A DNA stretch of 64,000 nucleotides from Oscheius dolichura. Its lineage: Eukaryota > Nematoda > Chromadorea > Rhabditida > Rhabditidae. The stretch lies in the NCBI GenBank assembly GCA_932521035.1, contig OW051493.1, positions 7,254,001 through 7,318,000 on the forward strand, read 5' to 3'. Shown piece by piece: positions 1 to 11,725 of this stretch. Each line of letters begins with the position of its first letter. The stretch's first letter is position 1. The notes under the pieces were generated by a model. It saw only the letters and a program-made list of their open reading frames with translations, was not told the DNA's origin and did no database searches. The position numbers and the translations under genes were made by a program.

Positions 1-2784
1 AAAAGGATGAAAGAGCTCGCCGTCGTAGTTCTTAACAAAGCACTCGGCATAGGAGGGATCAGTAATAATGACTTTGGCAGAGTACTGAAATAGAGGAGTC
101 GGTGAACAGATAGAGACAATGAACTCACCGTATTACGGCCATTGAAAAACTTTATACAAGAGTTTTCATTCTTATCCAACCTGATGAACTCCTCTCCAAT
201 CAAATCGATGATGTCCTTTTCTGTGGCGCTGAAAATTAGCCTCTTTTTTGAGAAAGAAAGCGTAAAGGATTTTGCACGATGCCTTGGATTAGTAGGTTTC
301 TAGATACCCCCGCAGAATTCCAGAAAAACTAAACTGGAGTCCTCCCGGGGAACTTGTACTCAAACGGTATTTAAGAGTCGAACCATGAGTCAGAATATCT
401 CCGAGCTGTCGTGAAAAATCAACTCACAGTTTAGGGAGATCTTGAAAGAGGATGATGGCCCTGGGCACCAGCTGGTTACAATTGGTCTCAGGCGGCTCCA
501 CAGTGAAGTTGCCCATGGGTTCTGAAAAAACAACATGTATTGAAGGGCATTCTTCCTTTTCCCCACGGATTATTCGTGTAGGGCTAGAGTCGCCGTTTTG
601 TACATGCTATTCAAAACTATTCCCGAAACATCCCAGCGGACCATATTACAGTCCTATGTAGGGATTCCCATTTTTCCTTCTCTACGAGACAGGCCTTACA
701 AAAAGAACAGGTTCATATTCCATGAGCACGTTTTTAACGTCTCTTGCAAAGAAAACTTCTTGTCTAGCCCGGAAGCGGAAGTCAGCTGATTGTGATAATC
801 TCTCCGCTGGCTCACCACTATCTATTATTAATTTACGGTCAGGAAAACATTAGAGTCTAATGATTAGCCGAGGCTCTCAGGTTAAAGACTAGTCCGATGG
901 CTCAAGATGCACTCCGCAGAGCACTTGCCCGGCCAGTTTGTGGACTAGTCAAAGGGCAGGGAAAGGGCAGGGAAAGGGCAGGGAAAGGGCAGGGAAAGGG
1001 CAGACGAAGGACACACAAGTGCACCGCAAGTCTAAGGACTCTCACGGCTCTTTTCTGGAAGTCTATCTTCCTTTTTTAAGTTTAAAAAAGATAGAAAGTA
1101 TCAGTATTTCTATTCATTTCAATTAAATTCCGCTCAAAATGTAATTTAATCTCTTCTGGCAGTTCGAAGGCCACTGGAGAGGATCTGGTCGATTTCCCGA
1201 TACCAATTGCCCTCGACTTATTGTCTCTCCCTTATTTATACCCTCCCTCCTATCTCCGCCGCCTTTATCTCAAGATGTTATTTTATTGCGGTTTACTACC
1301 AGCCCACTCCGGCTCGCTTCCGACTCGACTCTCTGGCCGACACAGCACACCAAACAGTCAGAATGGTCTCTAGCCGAAAATAAGACGAAAAATACTGCCT
1401 AGTTTTTAAAAAGGAAAGAAGATAATAATACTCACCACCATTGGCGTCCAATCGACTTAAAGTGAGCCGGCAGCCAGGGAAAGGGTTCCCGTGAGGGAAT
1501 TCGGTAAATTCCACAGCGTCCAGTTCATCGTCAAAGATGAAGTGGACGCACTTCTAAAAATAGTATTTTTTTTCTCAAATTCGGCTTTCTTCTACTCACC
1601 GTGCCATCTTCATTGCTCCTGGCGGTGTTGAACAGGACTTGGGGGAACCGGACGTGGCCGAAAGAGTTGCACAAACTGTCGGCGAACGAGAAGATGGCGA
1701 ACTTGTTCACCCTAAATGCATTCCCATTGTTTGAGGGAGGAAAGTGACCAACTTCAAGAGCCCCTTGACTACTACGGTGCGGTAGGCAGGGTAGGTCTGC
1801 ACAGATTCTGAGCATTGTAGAGCCATTTGCAGAGGTTCTTCGAAGGATGCGGACGGGATGGCGGAGTAGTCCATCTGGAACTTGGTGGCGACTCTTTTTG
1901 AGAGGAAAGTCAGTTCGGCGACAATCTGGAATAAAATTGATTAGAATAGGTTGGGAAAGAGTGCCAATGGGAGGATGAACGGAGATTTAGATATAATAAT
2001 CATCGAATAGAGGAGACAAAAGGGAGAGAGGAGGGCATTTTATGTTTCTTTACGATGTGAACGCTGGAAAGCACTGGGAAAATCGGAATAGAGACGTCGA
2101 ATTGAAGTTATATTTTTTGCAAAAAGCCAGAGGGTTGTCTCCGAAGGAAGCCACCCTAACCGCCAGTTGTCGCCGGAAATAACAGCTGGCAGACGTTAGT
2201 TTTAAAATGGAAGGGTGGTCATTTCCACGGGCAGCATGATTTTAGAGAAAGGAAAGGGAAAAACGCGATAGTGTCTCCTTGGAACAGTGGCAGGGGAGGA
2301 CACCCGGGAAGTCCTAATTGATTAACAAAAAAAGAACAAAAGACGCCGATACTATTGTTTAACGCTCTGTAGAGAATAAATCTTTGTTTCCGAGATAATT
2401 TTAAAAACAAAGGAAGGAAGCCTTAGGAACTGTCCTTGGCGTCACCTGCACCGGGAGAGAAATCTGCCGACAACAGCGAGGGTACCCCCGGGGGTGATAA
2501 GAGCAGCCAACAATGATAGCCCATGTCATATTTCAAAATGGACTCACCTTTCCTGGCCGTTCCAAGTTCTCCCGAAGGCAAACCGTCTGGATGGCGGAGG
2601 ACAGCTGCCAAATAGCCGTCTCGCTGACCCTTCAATTGTTTTTTTGTGCTTTAAAGCGTTTAACTTACGTTGACGGGAGGTTAGCAATTGTGACGGTGTA
2701 CTTTCTACCCAAGTAGCCGGGCTGCATTGGAGCTGAAGGGCGAACCCTTCTTCCTGCAAGCTGGGCTTCCTTTTCCACTGTCAT
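1..2784 (-). CDS. Protein with RRM-like segments, 5' part only (cut by the window's left edge)
   Basis: Start ATG at 2784 (MTVEKEAQLAGRR). Coding exons I can support: 2669-2784; about 2548-2630 (ETAIWQLSSAIQ frame); from 1925 down to about 1795 (IVAELTFLSKR); an exon ending near 1601 (VLFNTARSNEDGT); about 1432-1546 (KCVHFIFDDELDAVEF); about 434-504 (NFTVEPPETNCNQL); about 140-226; 1 to about 85. The clearest segment reads RAIILFQDLP, then TEKDIIDLIGEEF, then FFNGRNTYSAKVIITD, then AECFVKNYDGELF. That is a beta-alpha-beta-beta order typical of an RNA recognition motif; the first exons (YTVTIANLPS) and the KCVHFIF exon may be further divergent copies. The RRM assignment is my inference from pattern; canonical RNP1 aromatics are weak. 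The junction near 1740-1800 does not keep frame with any splice pair I tried, so that intron or an assembly indel is unresolved. The 3' end lies outside the window. Confidence 0.55.
951..1003. repeat. 11-bp minisatellite, about 4.8 copies, G-rich
   Basis: Tandem unit AAAGGGCAGGG repeated almost perfectly. The plus strand carries a long series of GGG triplets separated by 2-3 bases, which fits an intramolecular G-quadruplex. It lies in an intron of the minus-strand RRM-like gene, so the non-template strand of that gene is the C-rich one. Confidence 0.9.
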
Positions 2785-5035
2785 TTTGAGAAATTAGGTC
2801 AAGTTTGCTCTGAATTTTAAGATCACTATAGACAAATATTAAAATACTAAATTAAAGAAAGAGGGATAAGGATTCTAAAGAACTGTTGAGAGAGATAAAA
2901 GAGGAGAGAGGCCGCAGAGCGCGTCTGTGAGAGGGCCCTGCCCGCCGGCATCGGTCACCGGCCACAAAGCGTCTGTGACAAGGGATCGTTTGATAGGGTT
3001 ACAGGGCTTTTTGATAAGCCCTGGGGTTGCTCAATTTCTAACTGCAAATATTGCAAAATACGCTTATCATTGGGGGAATAGTGCCGACCTCGTACTGTAC
3101 TCAAATTTCGAAACGAATTCGTGGGAACTTTGCTAATCTTTTAGTGACGGTGAAAAATAAATAGAGGACGCTGAATGAGCTCTTACAAGAGTCCAGGACA
3201 CCACTGAAAAAGACCGGAAACAATAAAAGATAAGGTGAGGAGAAATGGGCAGCAAAGCGACATGACTGTCATCACTGGCGGAGGGAGTGTTGCAAGTGGC
3301 AGACGAAACAAATTTTCACCGGGGATGAAGAAAGCCAAATAGACAGAGAAGATGAGTAAGAGCTCTAAAAAGCGAGTTATGACATTGTTTAGTAGGGCAG
3401 GGATCACGACCAGGCTAAAATGGATCGGGTCACGTCGTATTCGGGGTCAGCGAGGGAAAAAAAGGAGAGAAAAAAAACTCACAAGTTGTGAGTTCACATC
3501 GAGGGAACATAACCTTGGAAGCGGTTTGACAAGTTTATTCCATTGCACATGGTCAGTGGGAAAGTGGAATTTTATGACTGGAAGGAGCAAAAACAGCTTG
3601 ACGTGGGAAGAGCAAGATAGGGAAAGAAATGGACTGGCACTCGTTTTCTCAGTTCCGATGCCATTTTTCATACTAGATTAAAATGGAGCCAAAAGGGTTA
3701 ACTTGATAAAAAAAGGAGATCTAACCCGTTTTAGTGTTGATATAGTGAAATTTTAACGACCCCGTCGCATTCCCCATAAGCGGTTACCCCTAGACACAAA
3801 ATTGTGACCAAATTCAGCAGGACCACAGGAGTGATACTAGACTCAAATAGAGCAATACCAACTCCCCTTTCCTCTCGCATCCTTCAAATAAAGATAGAAC
3901 GCCATTGGGCTCTTGTTCTTGGCCACCAACCTGTCGACATTTATGTGTATAGACCCGGTATACTGACCATCGGACTGTGTGTAGTTTGATCCCAGTCTAA
4001 TAATTAGATAGAGGATCGAAATTATTAGCGCCTAATTGACAGAGGGACGACGGATATTAGAGCCACGCCGTATAGGTAAGAGGTACGTAAGACAGCTGGC
4101 GGTGGAGGCATGACACCAGAGATCAAATGGAACGGTTGGAATACTTTACTTTTTCCCTGAAAGTAAACAGGGCTGGGCATCTGCAAGGGTCAAAAAGGGA
4201 AGTTGAAAGGCTCGATAGAGGATGTCATTGGAAGGATCCCTTTTTGGAAGTGGGAAGTGGTCAACGATATACGGAGATGTTTCCAACGCGAAATATCGAA
4301 AATGGAAGGCTTTACAATTTTCGGGACATGACCTCATCGGCGGCTGCATAGACAAAAACTAGACGGCCTCCTTTGCAGCTGCTCGACTGTTTAGCAGGGG
4401 TGAATCCTCCCTCCGCCCATCCCTAGTTTCTTGAGGGTACGAAACAGTCGGGGATTAGAATTCCACTTCTAAATTTAACCAGCTACTGTATCCACAGGAA
4501 ACCGGGAAGGGTTCTGTATACAGTATACTACAGGGTATTGTTTAGCCCCCATCTGCTACCTTGAATGATCCTGAAATGTTCCCTGAAGTCCCTGAGTTTT
4601 CCTTGAGAAAAGTCTTGGAAAGTTCATTCATAAATATATGGTAATTGCGCTTCGGAATAAAATCAGTGTCGTAGAAGAAAACTTGGCATTAAATCAGTAT
4701 GAAACGATCAAATTCAATTTTTTTGCAGCTGGTCGCCAAAGTGAGGTCACGACGGTCTCATTGTCGGTCATCCAATTGCATTTCCTGTAACCATCTACGT
4801 AAAAAACGTCGGCAGTGGCGACAGAGACCCGCTGACCATGCTACATCCTCCGTTCTAACTGAGTTAACCCCGTCCGCTGTCCACCTGCACGGCTCTCCCT
4901 GTCTTATTACGCTCCGAAATATTGCTAAATTGGATCCGTCTCCGCGGTACACAACGATTAGGATACCACACTCCAGATGCACTACGGTATCCGTCTCATT
5001 TACAGCGCGAATGTCAACGGCTATTTGCTTCGCTC
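2785..5035. other. Intergenic region, no supported gene
   Basis: Open frames here are short and show no domain pattern. The plus strand is purine-rich from about 2.8 to 4.3 kb, as in introns of minus-strand genes elsewhere in the window, so an unseen 5' exon of the RRM-like gene could lie here. TACTGTA-type motifs occur near 4490 and 4530. TTTACAG at about 4999-5005 may be a trans-splice acceptor for the following receptor gene. Confidence 0.5.
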
Positions 5036-6306
5036 ATGAACCCACCTAAATATCCATCGTCGTCAGGTGTCCTCTGTACTGTATGCAGTTGTCCTGGAGC
5101 GGGGTATCATTATGGCGGCCTCGTCTGCAGGTAAGTCTTTTCACTCTGGGCTGTCTAACTGTGGTGTTTCAGAAGTTGTCGAGTCTTTTTCTTCCGCGCT
5201 GTTCGCAGCAACAAGCCCCTCACTTGTAAGCACAACAGTAGCTGCACGCGATCTACCGGTCAGTTTTTCCCTCAAATTACAGTAACCCAAATTTTAGGGC
5301 CTCCGGGAAGGGCCAGCTGCGCAGCTTGTCGATTCATCCGATGTATTCAAGCGAACATGGACATTTTGACTGTGGGCGATAAGATAAGGAAGACTCCGCC
5401 CGAAACAGGATCAAGTAGTCAGCCTTCGACGTCGCAAGGGGGTACAGGACTCCAAGATCCGTCCTCCCAAGTGTCTCTACAGCTGATTGCTATGGAAATG
5501 TAAGTACAGATGAGCAGGGGCTAGGAAGTGACGGTACTGTTTGGCCAGATTAGAGGGGGAAATCGAGCCAACAAGGGTTCCGGCCTACCAAGATCCTCTC
5601 GGTCCGTCTCATTTTAAAACCTTCATAATCCAGTACTGTAGCATTTTCTTTCCAGGTCAGTCAACAGTGTCGACATTTCAAATGCCCTGAACAATAGTTT
5701 CCCGACTGTCGAAGGAGGCCGTTATTACTACACTTGGGCGGCCGAGACTTACCTTTCCAATTCGACATTCTGTCCCGAAATGGCTTCCCTATCACGAGCT
5801 ATTCGGGTTCTTTTTCCTCCTTTTTTCAAAACTTTTTTTTTCCAGGAAAATCTAATCGAGCAGAACCTTCGACTGTTTAGTCTCATCTCCCAGAAATATT
5901 ACTCCTGGCTCTCGAGGAAATTACCATCCAACCGCGAAGATCCAGCACCCCTGGACCATATTGAGGCTCTTTTTGAAGAAACTGCCGTCGCAAATGGCCA
6001 ATTTGTTATTTTAAAGCTGTTGTGCCTCGTCTCTCCAAGTGGGAACCTTCTATCCTTTCCGTACAGGACCTTTCAGTGGTTGGCCTCTCCTCACAAGATA
6101 AATGGGCCGTCTTTCTTGTACATAATCGCTGTATGTCACTTTTGTTTAGAATTGTAAAAGAAGAGAAGCCACTGTATTACTTTAATCACATATCAAAACT
6201 CCTGGAGATACCTCAAAAACTCAAGGTTTGGATTTATAGTAAAAATACAGTAGACTCTATCTTTTAGGCATTTATACGGACCTCAGAAGATGTATTATTA
6301 CTGTAG
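5036..6306 (+). CDS. Nuclear hormone receptor, nematode divergent type
   Basis: Exons 5036-5130, 5173-5258, 5298-5499, 5656-5806, from 5846, and through about 5979-6225 and 6265-6306. The start ATG (MNPPKYPSSSG) precedes the DNA-binding domain by only a few residues, and a TTTACAG trans-splice-like site lies upstream. Zinc finger 1 is split by an intron: CTVCSCPGAGYHYGGLVC then RSC, giving C-x2-C-x13-C-x2-C. RVFFFRAVRSNKPLTC follows, then finger 2 with CKHNSSC and CAACRFIRCIQANM. This is the classic receptor order, joined in phase across three introns. The ligand-binding domain is weaker: AVVPRLSKW, LSSQDKWAVFL and the following helix resemble helices 3-5. The frame changes between 5874 and 6016; an intron 5875-5978 (GT...AG, length restoring frame) or a frameshift would explain it. 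Expected role: nuclear, zinc-dependent DNA-binding transcription regulator; the ligand is unknown. Confidence 0.82.
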
Positions 6307-8837
6307 AATACCGTAATATAGAAGAAATATGGGCAGTATTACTGAATAAAACGTCCTGATCCTCTTTATTTCCTCGTCAGAGTACTGTAATCCATCTTCC
6401 GACAGCCAGATATTTCCGCCAACTTTTCTTCCTTTTATCGAAGTATTCCCGCTATCTCTGTAGTGAATCTGCCTCATTCGGCGGCTCTCTCTCTCTACCC
6501 GGGAGCCGTCAACTCCCAGGAGAGTAGCCCTTGTCTCCTCATTAGTCCCACTTTCCCACACCTTAAAATTGAGCCAAATTATCCTCTCTCTTGAAATGGC
6601 TGCTGAAATCCTTCCTCGGCTCTTTTTATTTTCTGAACTTTGCGAACTCTTCTTCTCATCTTTTTTGCAGGCTTGAGTGATTTTTTCGTTCGGGCCGATC
6701 CGTCTTCTTCTTCCAGGGCGGGCGAGTTTTCTCAAAAGATGACATGTATTTTGGCAGCATGTCTGGTTCTTTTCCTTGGTTTCTTTTGGCTTTTACATTT
6801 TTGGAGCTTTTGACTATATACGGGTGCGTAAAATAGTCCAAATAGTGGTAGGAAACGGTTGAGAGTCGTCTCCACCTGTGTTTCTGTGCTACTGACCTAT
6901 GTATGCCCCTATTCCTCAGCAAATTACTTGTCTGGCTTCATTCTGTATGCAAAATCAGTATCAAAAGTTCTCTCTATTCATTAGCTATCGTCTCATATTT
7001 CCCAAATACACGACGTGCATCGGAGAATCAAAACCCTTTCTTCTTCTTTTCAACCATTTTCACCCTTTTCAATGTTTCAACCAGCTCTAAATGAATTCTA
7101 CAAGATTTTATGGGTTATAGCAAAACGCTAACTTATACAGTAACCCGTATATTTGGTCAAATATGGGCCATGGTCGTTTGTTAGCCGTCTACCTATCTCC
7201 CGAGAGTATTTTCATAGAGAATTCTCAATATTTCGGCGTTTCTTTTCATTTATTTTAGTAAAAACTCTCGAAACATCTAGAAAAAATCCATTTTTGGCTG
7301 GCTGACTCCTTCTTTGATCGCCGGTGATGACGGAATCTCCCATTGCACTGGCCCCCCGTAGTTTCCGGCATCACTTCCCCTCCGCCCTCTCTCGTTCCCA
7401 AAAATCCCAGCAATGGCAGAGCCAAAATCCGGGTGGCCAATTGATTTTTGAATGGATGTGCTATTCTGTCTTTGCCAGTGAGCTCTCTATGTATATCTGG
7501 GGGATGGTGGCGTATATATGGGAGGGGTGGGGGAGGAGAACTCAAGGGGGGCAGAGGGGAGGACTACGGGCGGTCTTTGCTAATTATTGTCGCCTTCTTC
7601 GATCGAGGAAGCAGAAGAGGGGCAGGGAATGCAAAAAGGAAAGGAAGAGGCCTCCCCGTTTTAGTCTCAGCCGCTTCAGCTCATCCACCCGACCCATTTC
7701 GGGCATTTTAACCCGGCTAATTAGTACTTTAAATCATATATTTTAAGGCGGAAAGGGGGAGCAGTTCAAAAGATCTATCCTCTCTTAGAATTTTTCCGTT
7801 TTTATGACTCATCGCGTTATTTGTATCGAGTCGTTGTTTTTAATCCCCCTCCCTCTTGGAGTAAAGCCCTCCAGGAGAGGAAAAACGCCTGAATTCCCCA
7901 CGTAAAAACAACACCAGTTGAAAACTAGCCTTCTCTCGTAGTTGTCGTCTGATCTCTCCCGGCATTTTCGAGAGACAAAAAAGGAAACAAGCATCCGGCC
8001 GGATTAATTCTTGAGCTCATCAAATTAATCTGTCTGCCCCCTTCACCTCCTCACCCACTCTCCTCCTCCTCTGAAATAAGATTGGTTATCTGTGATGCCT
8101 CCTCTCCCTCTCTCCCCGTCTCGTCTTTTTTTACCTCCTCGAGAGTATCCTCTTTCAAACCAGGGAGTCGCCCTCTTGAGGTGTGAAACTCACACTTGTC
8201 GCCTTCTTTGGGGGAAAACTCCAAGACAAAGCATTTTTTGGGTCTTTTAACGGTTAAAAATAGTTTCCACACTCTCCTGTAAACGGAAAACAGTCAAAAA
8301 ATGGTTTTGGTAACCATTTTTTAAGGTGAAATTTCGAATTTTGGGGTCTAGAAGCTTTTTTAGGAGCATTTACTGCGGAGTAGTGTGAACTGTCGCTCGT
8401 TTCCCCATTTTCAAGCATTATTCTCAAAATTAAAGTTCACAAGATCGTTGTAGGATCCCTAAGTGCCCCAAAAATTTGATCTGTCCTGATGTGTCACGCC
8501 AGCTGACCAGCTGATTTGCGTGTATTGTGTCTCTCTGCATTTCTTCTAGCCCCTATCTGCCTCCTCTTCCAAGTCCACCCTGGGCCTTCTCACATTTCAC
8601 GCCACAAATTTTGTCCTCTTCTTCTTTTCTTCTCCTCGTCTCCTTCTCTCCCCCGGCCGTTTTTCGACGGCATTTGATAGCCGCCGAGAGCGGCATTTAT
8701 TTGCCGCTGTAACTCTCATTGGGGCCCCTCTCATCCGCCGTCCCCTGTGTCATTTTCGCTGTTAGCTTTAGTCCTTTGCATTCTGATTATTCGCCCCCAC
8801 TTGAGGAGGAACTGCTAATTGTTCGAGTTGCCGAAAC

Positions 8838-8859
8838 CTCTCTCTCTCTCTCTCTCTCT
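8838..8859. repeat. CT dinucleotide microsatellite
   Basis: Uninterrupted CT run of about 11 units within a pyrimidine-rich stretch. Confidence 0.9.
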
Positions 8860-9283
8860 GGGAGGAGGCCGGCTCCATTTTTGCCGGCCCGGCTCAAAAC
8901 AAGAAGCCGCCAGCTCATCATCATCTTCTTCTTGTCCCGAGACCTTTAACCCAATAATAAATTCTCTTTCTTTTTTTCCTCGTCTCTTCTAAAATGGAGA
9001 AGAATGCCCTCTTCTTGTCTCTAAAAACGACACTTTTTGAGATCTCTTCTTTCAACAAAAACAAAATGCATAGCCTCTCTCGTGGGAATCCCTCCTTATT
9101 TACTCCTTATCGCCTCTTGTCCAGAAGTGTCCAGCCATCTCCTTATTTTACTTTATCCACTAGCCTTTTTATACCATTTAAATCAAGAAAACCTTGAGAA
9201 AATCTCCATCATCTCAATTTGGGAAAATACGGCAATTTAATCGAATTTTCCACTCTTTTCTCCGATTTTCCGCCCATGCACCC

Positions 9284-9370
9284 GCACCCATATGATCTCG
9301 GCAGCATGTTTCATTTTATCCAAAACCTTCAACTATTCAGGTATTCCTGCTGCCGAGATTTTACGAGTGC
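9284..9370. repeat. Inverted-repeat family element, copy 1
   Basis: The left arm GCACCCATATGATCTCGGCA (9284-9305) pairs with the right arm GCTGCCGAGATTTTACGAGT (9349-9370). Total span 87 bp with an unrelated spacer. Same family as the pairs at 35928, 42425, 60665, 61590 and 62153. Confidence 0.85.
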
Positions 9371-9595
9371 GGGAACTATTCAGTTCTCAAGGGTCATTTT
9401 AACCTATATTTTCATAATTTTCTTGAAATTTGATACTAAATACGTCCTCAAATAAGTTATGAGCATTCATTTGTTAGTTTTTTTTTCTTTTTCGTCTCCC
9501 TCTAGTCTCTAGTTGCTGTTTTGCCGCCCTCTCTCGGCCGGCGCTCACTTCTCGTGTTAACCACTCTTCCCCAGCAATTTATAGCACCTTTTAAC

Positions 9596-9617
9596 AGAGA
9601 GAGAGAGAGAGAGAGAG
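9596..9617. repeat. AG dinucleotide microsatellite
   Basis: Uninterrupted AG run of about 11 units, the complement of the CT run about 750 bp upstream. Confidence 0.9.
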
Positions 9618-10858
9618 CAGTTGCCCCAACAAAAAGACGTCTCGAGAGGACGCGTGCCTACTACTTTTATCCTAATTCCCGGCTCTCAATGGCCTCCTCT
9701 CCCCAATTCTCTAAGAATTACCGGGGAACAAGGAGTATAATGTTTTTGGAGGAGGGAGATCGGGTGTCGGTCTTTCTTGTCACATCAGACCAAATGATAG
9801 ATTTCCGCGTTGAAAGTCTCAAGAATCAATGACGGCTGACTGGCTGTGTGTCTGTTTTAAAGCACAATTATTTTGACAGATGCTCTACAGCGTTCAGTCT
9901 TCCAGCCGGTGGCTATGAGCAGGCGACACAAATACACAACTGACCGCTTGAGACGACGCGACTGATTGACATCCCAAGCCGCACCCCGGTTCCGGCAGCT
10001 TTTTCACTGGGAACCCAATGAATCTTTTCTCTCCCTCTCCTTTCTAATTAAAAATCATAGTAAGGGGCATATTCCAGCCTGAACCGCAGCTGAAATCCTC
10101 GCTTCCCGTTTTCTTGTGTTAATTCTTTGGCATAAGACCGTTAGCTTTCCTTTGAACTCAATTTGGAACTGAATTTCGACTCGGTCCCACTGTCTTGCTC
10201 CCTGGCTCCTTCTTATTGTGTTTCCTCTCCCGTTCCCCATATTTTCTATTCTGAACTCATCCACTCTCTAATAATTCATGATGGGTTGAGGAACGCAGTT
10301 CTCTTCTCCTAGCTTCTCCATCTTTTCTGCCCTCTTTTTCCACCATTCGAGATCGTACTATTCGAGTCCAGGTCTCCAGAACTACAGCTGGCTGCAAACG
10401 GGCTCACTTCCCGCCTCTCGTTCCCATCCCAGGCATTTTTCATCCGGAGAAATTTTACCTGCAAAGGATTTTCCGCGTTCCACCATTGCTTCTAAACTAC
10501 TGGAAGTACTGCGCTTTTCTGTTGACCCCGCGGCTCATTCTAGTCCCGGGAACCGTTTCAAACTTCTATTCATTGGCCTAAAACATTCTTAGGGTTCTTT
10601 TCTCGCATGTCTTACTGTGTCCCTTTCATTTTCTTTTTACCGCCCTTTTTTTCAGATTTCATCCAGTTCAGGCTCTCATGCAGACTGATGAGCATCCTCC
10701 CAGGTTGGTCTTCTTTCCTTGTCCTTTTTTTCTATTATTTCAAAAGAATAGAAATGTTTATTAGCCTGTAGTCGACGCGTATGGTCATAAATACACACTC
10801 CAAACGAGAAAGAGGGAATTGTACAAGGGGAGGGGGAAGAATGTAAAACAGGAGCTTG

Positions 10859-11725
10859 TTAGAAAGTACCGGTGGAGATCAATTTAATCAAATGTTCGAC
10901 TTTTTCCTGTAAATTCCTCCCGAGACCATGCGTCGTCCTTTCCACGTATTTTATCAGTCGTTTTTTCGGCTCCGGTGCCATCGAAGACAATTTCACTTTG
11001 AGGGTTATCACGAGATCGTCTAGGGTCGATTGACTGTCAATTGGGGGTGCCTTTTGAATTTGGCGGTTAGGCGGTTCTCTTTCTCTGTAAAGAATAGAAA
11101 ACTAAAGGTGCTTATGATTAGAATGACTTACATCCTTTGCCGGGGGGTTTCGTTGATCTCGCAGTATATCAACTCGTAAAAATCTTCATCATTACTACTG
11201 CCACAGTGATCGTCTCGGCTATTTCCCGGCTGAAAATTGGCTCAAACACTTGTAGACATGGGGAAAAGGCAAGTTTAGGTACTAGGGAGCCCCTAGGAAC
11301 AGACACCATTGGGGGAATGGTTTTGGTGGGGGCAGGGCCCGAATTCTTGGTCCAAGTTCCCTACAGAACGGGTCGGGACCTAATCCCCCAGAAACTGAGG
11401 GTTGTATGGTCTTTATGGTGGATGAATACGGGTCTGGTAGGGCAGAGGGCCCTGGAATAGAGGTGTTACAGTCCCAAGGCGTTCCCGACAAGCTCATTCC
11501 CAGTGTGGCAGTAAAAGCTTCACTAAATCGGGCCCAAATTACGTCAGACCCTTTACCGTAAGTCATAAACTGTCCCAACATTAGCATGTCCGTCGAAATA
11601 AGGTCAATTCTTACCTGGAAGCATTTATTAACGCCCTCTTCCTCGCCATCGGCGCCTATCAACACAAAGTCATCTTCATCTAATTCTTCATCAAAATCCA
11701 TATTAGAAAGACTCGTAGCTGACAT
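10859..11725 (-). CDS. Small acidic protein of unknown function (about 144 aa)
   Basis: Three exons, all joined in phase: 11615-11725, 11132-11229 and 10859-11084. The start is MSATSLSNMDFDEELDEDD, an acidic tail-like N-terminus (FDEELDEDDFVLIGADGEEE). Exon 2 reads DDHCGSSNDEDFYELIYCEI. The last exon becomes basic and helical (PEPKKRLIKYVERT, then LQEKVEHLIKLISTGTF, then TAA). The donors are GTAAG and the acceptors TTTTCAG and TTTACAG. The frame also stays open into intron 1, but the GTAAGAATT donor and phase agreement favour splicing. I do not recognise the family. The strongly charged N-terminus and amphipathic C-terminus suggest an adaptor or regulatory peptide rather than an enzyme; that is inference. 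The next minus-strand gene upstream ends 888 bp away, so an operon is possible but not shown. Confidence 0.65.

Larger units (their letters stand above)
6307..10858. other. 4.5-kb region without a supported gene
   Basis: No open frame here has domain character or a consistent set of splice sites. From about 7.3 kb the plus strand is mostly pyrimidine-rich (TCTCTCC, CTTCTTC tracts). A polypyrimidine-AG at about 10655 followed by an open stretch and GTTGG at about 10703 could be an isolated exon, perhaps untranslated. It holds CT/AG microsatellites and one copy of the inverted-repeat family (9284-9370). Confidence 0.5.

Noticed and set aside
951-1003. CRISPR-like array
   Set aside because: Units are 11 bp with no spacers; a simple minisatellite in a eukaryotic genome.
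7324-7746. 140-codon plus frame
   Set aside because: Arg/Ser-rich translation of skewed sequence, no domain, no splice or poly(A) context.
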